Shown: one piece after another, positions 32,845 through 43,651 of the stretch
How positions within the stretch are numbered: the first letter of the stretch is position 1
Layout of the letters: every line of letters begins with the position of its first letter
The notes under the pieces: generated by a model
Databases searched by the model: none
What the model was told of the DNA's origin: nothing
The model's input: the letters and a program-made list of their open reading frames with translations, nothing else
From: Acorus gramineus
Lineage: Eukaryota > Streptophyta > Magnoliopsida > Acorales > Acoraceae
Assembly: GCA_030737835.1 (NCBI GenBank)
Contig: JAUJYN010000043.1
Coordinates: forward strand, 372,001-436,000
DNA length: 64,000 nt
Reading direction: 5' to 3'
Program-made: the position numbers and the translations under genes

Positions 32845-33603
32845 TTAATGAGCCTTATAAGGTGGTGGTGGTGGTGGTGGGTAATGGTGATGCACGTATG
32901 GAGCCTTGGACAGCGGAGGATGCTTGTGTTCGTGCTCCTTCTTCGGTGGCGGTGGTGGGTAGTTATAGGTTGTCTTGGGTGGTGGCGGGTGTGTATATAT
33001 TGTCTTCGGTGGTGGTGGTGGGTGGGTGTACTCTGTCTTGGGTGGCAGTGGTGGCAGGTGTGGGTACTTGGTCTTGGGCGGTGGCGGCGGGTGTGGGCAC
33101 TTGGTCTTGGGTGGTGGTAGCTGCGGATATTTTATCTTTGGCGGCGGCGGCGGTGCAGGAAGAGGAGGAGTGTAAATGGTCTTCGGAGGCGGCGAGCGAG
33201 TGTGCTTGGTCTTGGGTGGTGGTGAGTACGGGTAATTGGTCTTGGGTGGTGGTGGTAGTGGTGGTGGGTGCCCATAGGTTGTCTTTATTGGCGGTGGTGG
33301 TGAAGTGTAAATGATCTTGTAAATTGGGTTTGGTGGCGGCGGGTGAGCATAATAGGCTTTCGGTGGAGGTGGCTTAGAGACGTGCACCGGGTGAGGCGGT
33401 GGCGGGTGGTGGTAGTGATGGTGATGGTGATGGTGGTGTTGGTAGTGCTCTAGTGGTGGTGATTTGTGGCAGTGTGGAGGTGATGGTGGTGGCCAAGGTT
33501 TATGGTAGTAAGGTGGTGGAGGGCTCTCATTGCCAAAAGAAGGCCTTGTGACTAGAACAAGCACCATTGTTGCATAGATGATGAACACACCATAGTAGCC
33601 CAT
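32845..33603 (-). CDS. Proline/histidine-rich extensin-like cell-wall protein (copy D, intact)
   Basis: An open frame of 252 residues from ATG 33603 to a stop at 32845, without introns. Residues 1 to about 24 (MGYYGVFIIYATMVLVLV...) form a signal peptide, so the product should be secreted. Residues 28-50 are PPPPYYHKPW and SPPHCHKSPP. Residues 53-66 hold a run of eight histidines (56-63) with flanking Tyr/His. The rest is a repeat of PPPPKT plus a Tyr-containing tetrad (KYPHPPPP, TYNYPPPP, KIKYPQLPPP) with one LPPPKTKCPH unit. This is the pattern of plant proline-rich proteins and extensins: hydroxyproline-rich, cross-linked through tyrosine into the cell wall. The His run could bind metal or pectin, but that is inference. 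A TATA box lies 65 bp upstream. It is the only open copy of the array; the others at 12.0, 14.9, 15.9 and 31.0 kb are broken. The antisense strand also shows long frames, an artefact of the GGT/GTG repeat. Confidence 0.85.
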   Translation of the reverse strand: MGYYGVFIIYATMVLVLVTRPSFGNESPPPPYYHKPWPPPSPPHCHKSPPLEHYQHHHHHHHHYHHPPPPHPVHVSKPPPPKAYYAHPPPPNPIYKIIYTSPPPPIKTTYGHPPPLPPPPKTNYPYSPPPKTKHTRSPPPKTIYTPPLPAPPPPPKIKYPQLPPPKTKCPHPPPPPKTKYPHLPPLPPKTEYTHPPPPPKTIYTHPPPPKTTYNYPPPPPKKEHEHKHPPLSKAPYVHHHYPPPPPPPYKAH

Positions 33604-33667
33604 GCTGTACTACTTACACACCTCTCTGGTTTTCTGTTTTTATTCACTGTGGTGTGTGTTTCCACCC

Positions 33668-33676
33668 TATATATAG
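33668..33676 (-). promoter_or_regulatory. TATA box of copy D
   Basis: TATATATAG, 65 bp upstream of the ATG, conserved at the same place in copies A and C and partly in B (GGATATAG). It suggests a leader of about 30-40 bases. Confidence 0.6.
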
Positions 33677-33689
33677 AGGGAATTGGTGG

Positions 33690-34502
33690 TTGTGGAGTTT
33701 TAAAAAGAGGCACATTTACCTAAATTGAATAGTATAGAATGTTGTTCAGGACTATTGTAGTTTGTTCAACAAAATATATATATTATTTGAATATTTTCAC
33801 ATTGTTTAAAAATGACTTCATACAATTTGTTGGAGTATATATTTTATTTTTTTATTAAATTATATATATCATGAACATATATAATTTTGATATGATTATT
33901 AGATTTTTTTCATATGCAATTCTGTCACTTTTGATTTGATTATTAGATTTTTTTCTCCTTAACATGGATTATGATTTCTTTTTAAGGTTGGTGCCCCTTG
34001 GGTTTTATCCATTGATCTCCCTTATGGAGAGGACGGTGCTAGCTGACTTAACTAAAGTTCGGTTCACAACATAGATTAAGACTTGAATTTTATTTTCTTT
34101 TATATTTGATGATCCAAGTTGACATGAACCGATGAAAAAAAAAGGATCAACTCTGAAGAATTATAGGATAACATGTGTCATTATGATGGGTGCAAAATCA
34201 ATTTATACAATTGATCAAATTTGAATAACTAGATAAAAATTCTTATAGCAAGCTAAATGTCAACTGATTAACTCGATAAAGTTGGAGATGAGATCTAATT
34301 AGGCTTTTCGTGTCCGTCCTCAATCAAGGACTAACATGTGTTTTCTCATATGCTTAGCATGTAAATTTTGTAGATTCTTTAAACATGTCAACCCTTGATT
34401 AAATCTCATATAAAAGTATCTAACATTGATTGGATCTTATCTCATAAAGTTTGACAACTTGGCAAAGGCCCCCATGGTCATCCACTCCCTAGAAACAAGT
34501 GC
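33690..34502. repeat. Copy D upstream flank
   Basis: Sister of 18465-19370. Contains an opposite-strand SINE-like block at about 33977-34050. No gene is seen. Confidence 0.7.
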
Positions 34503-34780
34503 TTAAAGACTAATATATAATATGATGGTGGATGCTTTATGACTTGAAATCGGAAACATTGTCGGTTAAAGAAATAGCCTTACTCAACAGAATTGATATG
34601 CTTTTGAGGAGGCAGGGGTCCTCAATGTAGGTTGGAACAATCAATGAATGGGTAGAACTTCTATTTTGGTTCTTTAATTTTTCATCATTACATTTCATGA
34701 ACCGCATGGTTTTATTAGTTTGCAAAGAGTACCCAACATGGGATCACATTATTCCGTTTCTTTCCTTGGGTTTTGAGAAG
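34503..34780. repeat. Array spacer fragment 4
   Basis: CTTAAAGACTAATATATAAT, GATGGTGGATGCTTTATGAC and GGGTCCTCAATGTAGG match landmarks of spacers 1-3. This implies that the array once went on to the right of copy D. Confidence 0.55.
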
Positions 34781-35849
34781 TAGATAACGTTAAATTCTGG
34801 AGAAGGTTGGAAGGAGCTAGGGTTTCTTTGCTATCCTATTAAGCCACTCTCATCTAGATTGAGAAGAATCCTGATTGAATTATGACTCAAAACTTTGATC
34901 AAATTGGTGAGCCAAATTGATTAAATCAGAAATTAAATAATATACAATCACTTTATTTTATTTTATTTTTTTTAAATGGTACGAATGCATATGCGTTTTA
35001 ATTTTATTTTAAAATCAAAACGAATATGTTCAAAGTAGAGAAAGGTGGATAAAGAGTCTACTAATAAAACAAAATAAAATAAACAATAATCAACAATCAA
35101 CACCAATGAACACCAATTTCGGGGGCGGGGGGATATACTGTCGCTGTTGGGAGCAAAAAAATTTATTGTAGTTGTGTTTATTAGATATTTTCCCATTAAA
35201 CATGGATAGACATTCAATTTCGGGGAATATAAGAGTTCATATAAGATATTTTGGTTAGTTTACTTTTATATTAAAATCAGATCTCTTGATAGATCTTTCT
35301 TTTATTTCGGCAACTTAAATTTAATCGTTGTAAAAAATTCAAAATGTGCTATAACAAAGCCTTTACTGTATGAATGTAACATTTGCAATTCCCTTTTTTA
35401 AATTAATGAGGTATGGTTTTGTTAATTAATTAATGACATGATTACAAACTTTGGAATGCGAGTACTAGTGTCATAATTTAAGTCTCTGTCTATCCCCATA
35501 GTCCGCTTGCCTTCATCATGTATATTTTGTCAAACATGTAACATGTCGGTAAACTGCATCCATGATGGATTTTCCAATGATGGAAGAACTTCGCATGCGC
35601 GGCTGATGTTGGGTTGAACAGTACTCTGATGAGATTTTGTGTTTCAAGGTGTATGTAGTGAAGTTTTCAATTGGCCTAGAATTTTTTCACCTTGGGCAAA
35701 TTTTAGGTCACGGAATTAAAGAATCTCTGTTAAACAATTTTTGGGGATATATATACCTCAATAAGATTTCATTGAAAGTTAAATTGACCATGTGGGAGCA
35801 TTATTAAGCCTCCAATGTCTATATATAATTATTAAGCCTCCAATGCTTG
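34781..35849. other. Intergenic stretch right of the gene array
   Basis: AT-rich with no recognised gene. Contains a direct repeat ATTATTAAGCCTCCAATG at about 35799 and 35828, just before the LINE starts. That duplication might relate to the LINE insertion, but the LINE's right end is not available to test it. Confidence 0.4.
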
Positions 35850-36104
35850 GATCATCAACCCGGCATGAACTAGGGCGAAAAGCTAGGGCATTTCGAAAAA
35901 ATCTTTGGGGGAGTGGGGGGTTTCGATGCCGGCGTCGATGCTGACTGGCACCTCTGATCGACTCCCGTTGGATATGAGGGATGCCGACCAACAGGTCCTT
36001 TCTCCAGGACACCCCCCCTCGTCGCGGCTAAGGAGGGAGACACAGCCGCTTCTTCTCTGGCGCTGGGCCCGTCGCCAGTAACGATAAATGCACCGACGAC
36101 AGCG

Positions 36105-37115
36105 ATGACTTTCGTGGCTCCTTCAAAGGCGACGGCGATGGCCAAACTCCCGAAGGAAGATACTATCAACCGGATTCTCCTCTCCTTCAACTTAGGGAAA
36201 GACAAAGGCAAAGCCATTGAGGGTGACTCCTCTGTAGCAGGGACAAGAGGAGCTAGATCTATTCCCTCCACTAGTGAGACAAAGGATCCTAGTGCGAATC
36301 CGATGACAGCTATGGCTGGGGATGCTGGATCTGCTTTGCCAACTCCAGGACGTGCCCAAATCTCTCAGGGGGGAAGGATCCCTTCAGGGCGGGCTCCACT
36401 GAGGAGCAGTCGCGTATCGATTGCAAACGTGAAGGCTACATTTGCTGCTCAGCCCAAAACTTGGGCACAACTTCTCCCTTCTACCTCAGCCATGACACGC
36501 ACACGCTCTACGGTGCTGGAACTGATCGCTCTAGATATGGAAGATGGTCAGGTAACTGTCTCTTGCTCCCCTGAAGACATGGTGGAAATGATGGAATATT
36601 GGAAGTTTTCCTTGCTATGTTATGTCATTGGTAAATGCCCTTTCTATAGACCGTTTGTGGACTTCCTTCTGCGTACATGGAAACCCAAAGGATCGCTTGA
36701 CATCATGTTAAGGGCCTTATTCATAGCCAAATTCTCACTAGAAGAAGACATGAGGGCTGTCATCGAAGGAGGCCCGTGGCTAATAAGTGGTAGACAGTTG
36801 GTCCTCCGCCGATGGACTAGGGAGACTAAGATGGAATTTGAGAGGCTTGAATCCATCTCTATCTGATTGAGGTTCCCCTCTCTACTACCACTGCACATGT
36901 GGGGATAACGTATGCTCAGCAAGTTGGCAAGTGCCATTGGAACTCCGCTCTACTCAGATTCAGCTACAGCGGAACAATCCCGTTTAGTGTGTGCGAGAGT
37001 ATGTGTCGAAGTCTCTGCTCAATCGAGTCTGCCAGATTCCATTAGGGTGCAAGATGGGGAGGAAATTCGAATACTGAAAGTGGAATATGATTGGAAGCCC
37101 ATCCCGTGCAAAACT
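36105..37115 (+). pseudogene. LINE ORF1, first part (DUF4283 gag-like and start of zinc knuckle)
   Basis: The frame from ATG 36105 reads a low-complexity N-terminus, then the DUF4283 RNA-binding domain (VTVSCSPEDMVEMMEYWKFS, FLLRTWKPKG, AKFSLEEDMRAVIEGGPWLI) to about 36866. A frame change follows, then IGTPLYSDSATAEQSRLVCA, ILKVEYDWKPIPCKTC at 36912-37120. ORF1 proteins of plant L1 elements bind the element RNA. The CxxC at the end is the first half of the zinc knuckle; the solo LTR lies right there. Confidence 0.8.
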
Positions 37116-39926
37116 TGTTATATATGTGTCACTTTTTAGCCTTCTGGTAACCATTGGAACATTCTGACAGTTTTTCAGCTTTTTTTTTTTCGATCGGAAC
37201 CGCTAAAATTTTGGACTTTTAGCTATCATCCTGAGTTTGAGGACTCCGATTGAAAATCTAACTGCATATTATGTGTCCTGATGCCATTTCAAGCCACTCA
37301 CGAAAATTTCATCGAATTCCGGTAACGTTTTAGAATTTCACAGTTCCGAATCGTATCCGGGTTTTGACTGTGCGAAAAGTCATTGGGAGACTTGACTTGG
37401 TCAAAGTTGACCTTTGACTTGGTCAATGGGTCTTGGATTTTAGTGTGGTTGGGTTGACTAGGGTCAAATCTCACTTAACCTCACCTAAACCTAGCTTAAC
37501 CTAATCTTTTTTTTCACTAAGTGTAAGTGGTGTGTGTGTGTGTGGTGTGTGTGAGAGAGTGGCCCCCTTTAAGTCCACGCCTAGGTATAGTGCCCCCCCT
37601 ACTATTCATCATCTTCTCCACCAAAAGCTCTCTCTCCCCTCTCTTTAAAAACCCCTTTTGATCTAGCTAGAGGTGTTGAATCAAGAAGCCCTAGAAGGAG
37701 AAAAGAAAGGTATGGACCTGATCTACCTTTGCATGGTCTCGGATTCGAGTTCCCTCATGTGTGACCCCCTCTTATGGTCCCTTTTCTCCTCAGATTTCAG
37801 CCACTTTTAGGGCTTGGTGGTGGTGGCCTTGGAGGTGGTGTTTCGGTGCGCGAAGAGCACCCGATCTTCCCTTCCTTCCCTTCCTCTCCCTTGGGTGAGC
37901 TTTCTTTCCTTCCATTTCTTGTTTAGATGCATGTTTAGGAGGTGTTTTTGGGTGTGCTAGGTGAGCATGAGTGGTTGGGGTGGGGGAGGACTGAGGGAGG
38001 TGGTAGGGTTGGGTCGGGTGCATGCGGGCTCATCGGCGCGTGCGCGCAGGCAGGCAGGCGCAGGCAGGCGAGCTGCTGTCAGGCGTGCTGGGCTTGTGCT
38101 GTCGGGCTTGCTGGGCCCGTGCGGTCGGGCACGCTGGGCGCAGTGCGTGCGGTGTGCGCGGGGAGGCGAGCGGGCGTGCCCGCGGGGTGCGCGCGGGGTA
38201 CTGCGCTGGGGCGCAGTGCATGCGGGTGTGCGCACGAGGTGCTGCGCTGGGGCGCAGTGCGCGCGGGTGCACCCGGGGCTGGACGCGCGGTGCGTGCGGG
38301 CGTGCGCGGGTGTGCGCTCGAGCGTGCAACGTGTCTGGGCATGAGGGCAGGGGCTCGGCGGCGTGTCTGGGCGTGCGGGCAGGGGCTCGACAGCACGTCT
38401 GGGCGCGCGGGCTGGCACGCCGCAGTGCGCCCGGGGCTCGGGCGTGCGTGCGTGCGTGCGCACCCATGCGTGCGCGTGCGGGTGGCCGTGCGCAGGGCTG
38501 CCCGGGGGTTCGAGAGTGAGTCGGGGCACTCGGGCTCGCGTGCGTGCGGGCCGTATGTACGCTTGTCCGAGTGTTGGGTATTTTTAGCGTATTTTGTATG
38601 TATTTTGTATGTATTTGTGTATTTTACTCACCGTGTTGAATACCCTGTCTTGCAGATCTTGACGGACGGTCACGCGATGACCCGGGTATTGGTGAGTGGG
38701 ACAATCCAACCCAGTAGGGAGGCGTATATGCTTTTAGGCGTGTATCGTCCTTCCCTGGGGCACCATAGTTTAATATTAACTTTTATAATATGTAATCTAT
38801 GCAGGCATGATTGTTATGTAGTATGCATGCCACCCTAGACCTTGTATGTTAGGGACTTGCACCCTTAGGATATGTGTAAGAGCCATGCATCCTGATACCA
38901 TATTTTCATGCTAGGAAGCCTTGACCTATGCATGTGTCCCATTTAGTTTAATTTATTTTAAATCAAATGTGAGTTATTTAGTAATGAGCATGCTTAGTGA
39001 ATATTATAACCATGTGGTTATAGTACAGGCTTCCCCGCATCGTAGTTATGCGCCCTGGAGGAATTCGTAAGAATTCATGACATTTAAATTGTTAGGAAGA
39101 TGTTGCCGGCAGATCCGATTGGATCGTATACGTGTAGGTAGGCTGTTCTATTCCCTTCGTTGGATCCGTATAGAGACTGCCCCAGCGTTAGAAAGGCCGT
39201 CCTGACAGAGGGCTCCCATCAGTAGGTACCTCCTGATTTGGTTTCGGACTGTGCTGAATTGTGGGAGTAGACCAGGCGGGCTACGGAGTGGAGGAGAGAC
39301 TATCGGTGGACCAAGGGTGATTAACAGCCTAGTCAGTCCCAATAGCCATGTCACCTATTGGAGGGTGAGGGTGAGGGTGTAGTGGGTCGGCGATGTAGCG
39401 ACCCACTGGATTGTGTAGTTCCTGCCACTTTGAGGCTTTGAATAATTTATGGTTAATATGAATTGTGATGCATGGGTTGTGCTATTCACTGAGCGTGTGG
39501 CTCACCCCTCGCATTTATATTTTTCTCCAGTTATCACTGATTCGGATCTGCAGGAGGAGCTTCCCGAGGGATTTCATCAGTAGCGGATCAGCGCCACGTC
39601 CCGCGAGTGTTAGAGGCTATCAGCATCCCTTTTTTATTGTATGTATTATATTTCCGTGCTTGGGCACCCGTTTGTATTATATTGGATGTCGTTGTATATA
39701 TTGGCTCTCACAGGACAGTTGATTATGTATCGAGTCTGTAATATGTTTTTGAATTACAGACTCAGTCTTTTAGCTTTCGCTATTTGTGTATATCATGTCA
39801 GCCTATCTTTTGTAGGTGTTGTCATTTTTGGTGTTGTTTAGAGTATGTTATTGACCTCCTGTATAGACTGCTGATATCATATATACACTTGCCGCGTCCC
39901 GGGGACGGCCGCCCTGGGGCGTGACA
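37116..39926 (+). mobile_element. Solo LTR of family L inside the LINE ORF1
   Basis: 2,811 bp from TGTTATATATGTGTCAC to GGGGCGTGACA, flanked by 5-bp target duplications AAACT (37111-37115 and 39927-39931). No internal region, so it is a solo LTR left by recombination between two LTRs. A very GC-rich segment (about 38020-38540) yields long but meaningless open frames on both strands. The right part holds TGAGGGTGAGGGTG arrays. Fossil. Confidence 0.9.
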
Positions 39927-39931
39927 AAACT

Positions 39932-40766
39932 ACTGCACTTTCGGGCATTCAGCTGACCAATGTGCTTTGTCACCAACGGATCAAATTCAAGCTCCACCGA
40001 ATTCAAGAGCTCCACCCAACTCACAACATAATCACGTGGCAATGACCATGCCAACGACAAGTACGGCCACAGAGTGGAGGGTGGTAACTAGAAAGGCGGG
40101 ACCTTCACCTATAACACAAGACCCTAGGGCCAAACTTTCCACCACAGCGGTCCAGCTTGCCAATCAATTTGCAGCTCTAGAATCCATTAATGAGGTTCTA
40201 GATCCTACCCCTAAAGTGTCGTTGGAGAAACAAGCCACACATTCACCGCCCGATGAATAGCAAGGGTGATCAACCAAGTACCCAAGTCACCCTAGATGGA
40301 GGATGAAGTAGCCCATGGTGGGGAGCCCAACAAAGGCCAACAAACTACTAAGAACAACCTTCAAGCAGCGGTGGAAGCGCTCGAGCCTATCATACAGGGA
40401 ATGGATCCCACCCAACTCTCACACCAATAAAGTAGAGGGTACAGGGTAAAGAGACGGTCAGTTCTCGCCAGCAGGGACATGATGTGGCACTGGCACAGAC
40501 CTTCCCCACACATAATTTAGCCCAGAACGAATCCCCTTCTTCAGCGGTCAAGCTCACAAACTCAACGGCTTTCAAGGCAAGGCAGGCCCAGCCGCAGAAG
40601 GTTAAAAAGGGGTCAGAGTTAGTGGATACCGCTCGGGGGGTGGTGATTCGTCTACCTCCCTTAACCAATCCAAGAGAATGACGAGGAAGCAAGCACAAAG
40701 AGAGGGGGCTCCCAAGGCCCCTCAGCAACATAGCCCAGGTGGGCTCCCCTATCAATTGGTTTTCTT
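39932..40766 (+). pseudogene. LINE ORF1, second part
   Basis: Just after the solo LTR the nucleotides TTCGGGCATTCAGCTGACC encode FGHSAD followed by QC, the second half of a CCHC knuckle. The segment 39967-40257 continues with TEWRVVTRKAGPS and LANQFAALESINEV, typical of the plant L1 ORF1 C-terminus. Beyond this the frame is broken up to the ORF2 start. Confidence 0.75.
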
Positions 40767-43184
40767 ATGAACTGCCTAATCTGGAACGTTCGTGGGCTCA
40801 ACCAAAGGGAGAAGCAAAGGGATAAGCAAAATGTTTTGAAAAAGATCAACTTTCAAATGTTAGCTTTGGTGGAAACAAAAGTCCAGCCCCAAAACACAGA
40901 GAAGATCAAGCGAAATCTATTCGTGCTCTCAATGACTAACATTTCTCATCATCTTTGTTTGGACGGAAGAATTTGGCTGTTTTGGGACTCCACCTGCGTG
41001 GACATTTTGCTGCTAGAGGAGTCTGCCCAGCTGCTCCACTGTCAAGTGACCCACCTTTCTTCCAATAAACAGCCATTTCATACTTTCATTTATGCCTCAA
41101 ACTGCTATGCCGAGAGATTGAGGCTATGACACCATCTCATTCAAATTTCTCATGCAGTGCAAGGACCATGGAGAGTGGGAGGAGACTTCAATAAAGTGCA
41201 CAACACCCACGAAAAAGTGGGAGGATGGCCCCTACGTGCCATGAGACTTAAGAGATTCAATGGTTGCAGTGAAGCTTGCAATCTAATGGACATCCACAGC
41301 TCGGGTAACATACTCTCTTGGTAAAACAGACATGATAACTGGATTATGGGGCGTCTGGATTCTCTCCAACAATGATTGGCTACTCTTACATCTCGAAGCC
41401 ATGGTAATCTACCACCCGCAGGGTCTTTTAGATCACTCGGCCATGCATTTAATTTCGGTACCTTCTTTTCCCTCTGGCCCAAAACCTTTTATGTTCTTCA
41501 ATGCATGGACTCAGCCTGAACATTTTATGGATGTTGTTTGCACGGCTTGGGAGGTGGATATACGTGGATCGGCAATGCATCACCTAGCAACCAAACTACA
41601 GAGTCTCAAAGCTTAGCTAAAATTGCGGGCGCGAGAGGAATTCAGTCTAATGGTGGATCTCATTGCACACCAAAGACAATCCTTGGAGTGGATGCAGTCC
41701 CAACTCCAATTGCCCCCTCAACCAAACACTTATTCAAAGGGAGTCCCAAGAGAGTTCTACTTACAAGACTTTGCTTGCAAGAGAAGAGTCAATGATCAGG
41801 CAAAAATCTTGACAAAACTAGTTACAGTTGAGCGACTGCAACACGGCGTTCTTTTATGCCTCTTTCGCAGGAAGAAAGGCTCAAAACACGCTGTGGAGAG
41901 TTACCAATGAGGACGGATCTACCTACTGAGGATCCAGCGGTAGTTAAGGATCAGGTGGTTAGCTTTTTCACCAAACTACTCAACTAGCCCTCTTCTACAT
42001 GTACAGAGCCTCTGGACTTCAAATCTTCTATTTCAGATTACGGAGTAGTTCAACTTGTCTCTGCAGTCACAGAGGAGGAAATTATTTTGAACCTCAAGCT
42101 TATGAAATCCAATGGCAATCCGAGCCTAGATGGCTTCAATGTTTTCTTCTTCAAGCATTGTTGGGAACTAGTGGCAAGGATGTTATCCAAGCAATCAAAG
42201 AATTCTTCTCCTTTGGTGACGCAACTTAATCACTCATTCATCTGCCTAGTGCTGAAAGGAAACTCTGCTGACTCACTAGAAAACTTCAAGTCTATATCGT
42301 TGTGTGGCACCCTATACAAACTTATAACAAAAATCATGGCCTCCAGCCTCCAGTTTGTCCTCCGGCGACTCGTGAGCCTCAACCAAACAAATTTTATCAA
42401 GGGGCATAACATCTCTCATGGTGTGCTCCTCGCACATGAATTGGTCCACTACTTGATCCACAGGGCTCATCAGAGCAGGGCCGCAATCAAGGTGGACTTG
42501 TGGAAGGCATTCGACAACATCCAATGGTCATTCGTCTATGCAGTCCTACGTGGGATGAAATTCCCTCCTACTTGGATTGGATGGATCCGTGAATGCATTG
42601 AGACCCTAAAGTTCTCAGTGCTCATCAATGGGTCCCCCCACGGGTTCTTTAGTGCCACCTATTGTCTTCGATAGGGCAACCTACTATCCCCCCTGCTATT
42701 TGTCCTTGTAATGGAATCCTTCTCAACCCTTTTGGACAAATCCATTGCAGAGGGACGCATTGGTCCTTTTCTGAAGCACAAAGACCAGATATCACACTTA
42801 CTCTTCGTGGATGACTTGTTGGTATTCTGTTATGGTTCTTTCAAGTCTACCCAGGGAGTACGAGCTCAGTTTACTGATTTTGCAGGGAGATCAGGCCTCG
42901 CACTCAATTCCTCGAAATCACTAGCATTCCTAAGCAAACTATTTTGTGGTCACTTGGCTTTCACTGAGGCGCTTGGGATCAACACGGGTTCCCTCCCTGT
43001 CCGCTACTTGGGACTTCTTCTTGTAGACAAAGCACTTACACATGCTACATACCTGCCACTTGTGGATAGAATATGAAAACACATTGTTGGCTAGAAGGGC
43101 CACTTATTATCTTTTGTGGGAAGGGCTGCTTTTTTGCTTCCCAGGAAAACCATGAAGGCCATTGAAAAAATCTTTAGAGGTTTC
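40767..43184 (+). pseudogene. LINE ORF2 (endonuclease and reverse transcriptase), broken and 3'-truncated
   Basis: The start, MNCLIWNVRGLNQREKQRDK, is the AP-type endonuclease opening (WNVRGL), with LALVETKV next (catalytic E) and GGDFNKVH at about 41180 (catalytic D/N). The reverse transcriptase follows: LMKSNGNPSLDGFNVFFFKH, SFICLVLKGNSADSLENFKS, LVSLNQTNFIKG, KVDLWKAFDNIQW and FVDDLLVF (about 42804-42827, the F/YxDD active site), then VRYLGLLLV and MKAIEKIFRGF. Several frame changes separate these blocks. RNase H and CCHC parts are beyond the break at 43184. Confidence 0.85.
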
Positions 43185-43651
43185 TGTCACGCCCCAGGGT
43201 GGCCATTCCCGAGATGTGGCAAGGAAATTAATATCAGTAATAAGTACAAGAGGTCAACAATGATGCCAATAAAACATACAAGGCTAACTAAGCAATGAAA
43301 ACTAATAGCACACTAAAAGCGAAAGCATAAAAACATCACTAAGTCTGTAAACCAAAACGTTATTACAGACTCGAATACACAATCACTATCCTGTGAGAGC
43401 CAAGTCTAGTTCAAATAAAATACAATTAGTGCAACACAAACGATGAACAAATACATGAGTCTAGGACTGCTGACAGCCTCGCACTCGCCAACCACCGAAC
43501 GGAACGCTCCACGCACGCAAGACCCCGTCACAGAGAAGCTCCAGCTTCACGCCCAACACCGCCCCATTAAAAGAAACAGTACGCGAGGGGTGAGCTACAA
43601 GCTCAGTGAGTGGCTGGAAACCAAACACCATTACAACAATTCAATACTAAG
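43185..43651 (-). mobile_element. Minus-oriented LTR part of family L
   Basis: Begins TGTCACGCCCCAGGGTGGCC, the reverse complement of the family's 3' terminus, set into the LINE right after IFRGF. Continues to 43651, where a plus-oriented LTR of the same family starts. The rest of this minus element is not in the window. Fossil. Confidence 0.85.

Larger units (their letters stand above)
35850..43184 (+). mobile_element. L1-type LINE, interrupted
   Basis: A plus-strand L1-clade retroelement. The 5' region starts about 35850. ORF1 runs from about 36105 and, after a solo LTR (37116-39926), on to about 40766. ORF2 starts at 40767 with endonuclease, then reverse transcriptase, and is cut at 43184 by a minus LTR. 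The 3' part (rest of RT, RNase H, tail) is not in the window. Coding frames contain several stops and shifts, so this copy is inactive. The exact 5' end and target duplication cannot be fixed. Confidence 0.85.

Noticed and set aside
32796-33314. 172-residue plus-strand frame rich in Val/Gly/Trp
   Set aside because: It is the antisense of the intact proline-rich gene; CCA/CCT repeats read backwards as TGG/GGT. No start context or homology supports it.
35799-35845. Direct repeat ATTATTAAGCCTCCAATG as LINE target duplication
   Set aside because: Both copies are on the same (left) side of the LINE, so they cannot be its target duplication. A local duplication is likelier.
35870-36271. 133-residue minus-strand frame over the LINE 5' region
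   Set aside because: The plus strand carries the LINE ORF1 with a recognisable DUF4283 domain; the opposite frame has no homology.
37942-38838. Long open frames (298 residues plus strand, 190 minus) in the GC-rich block
   Set aside because: They lie inside a solo LTR. All frames stay open because the sequence is almost stop-free by composition. The products are Arg/Ala/Cys-rich low complexity with no domain, and overlapping frames on both strands look alike.
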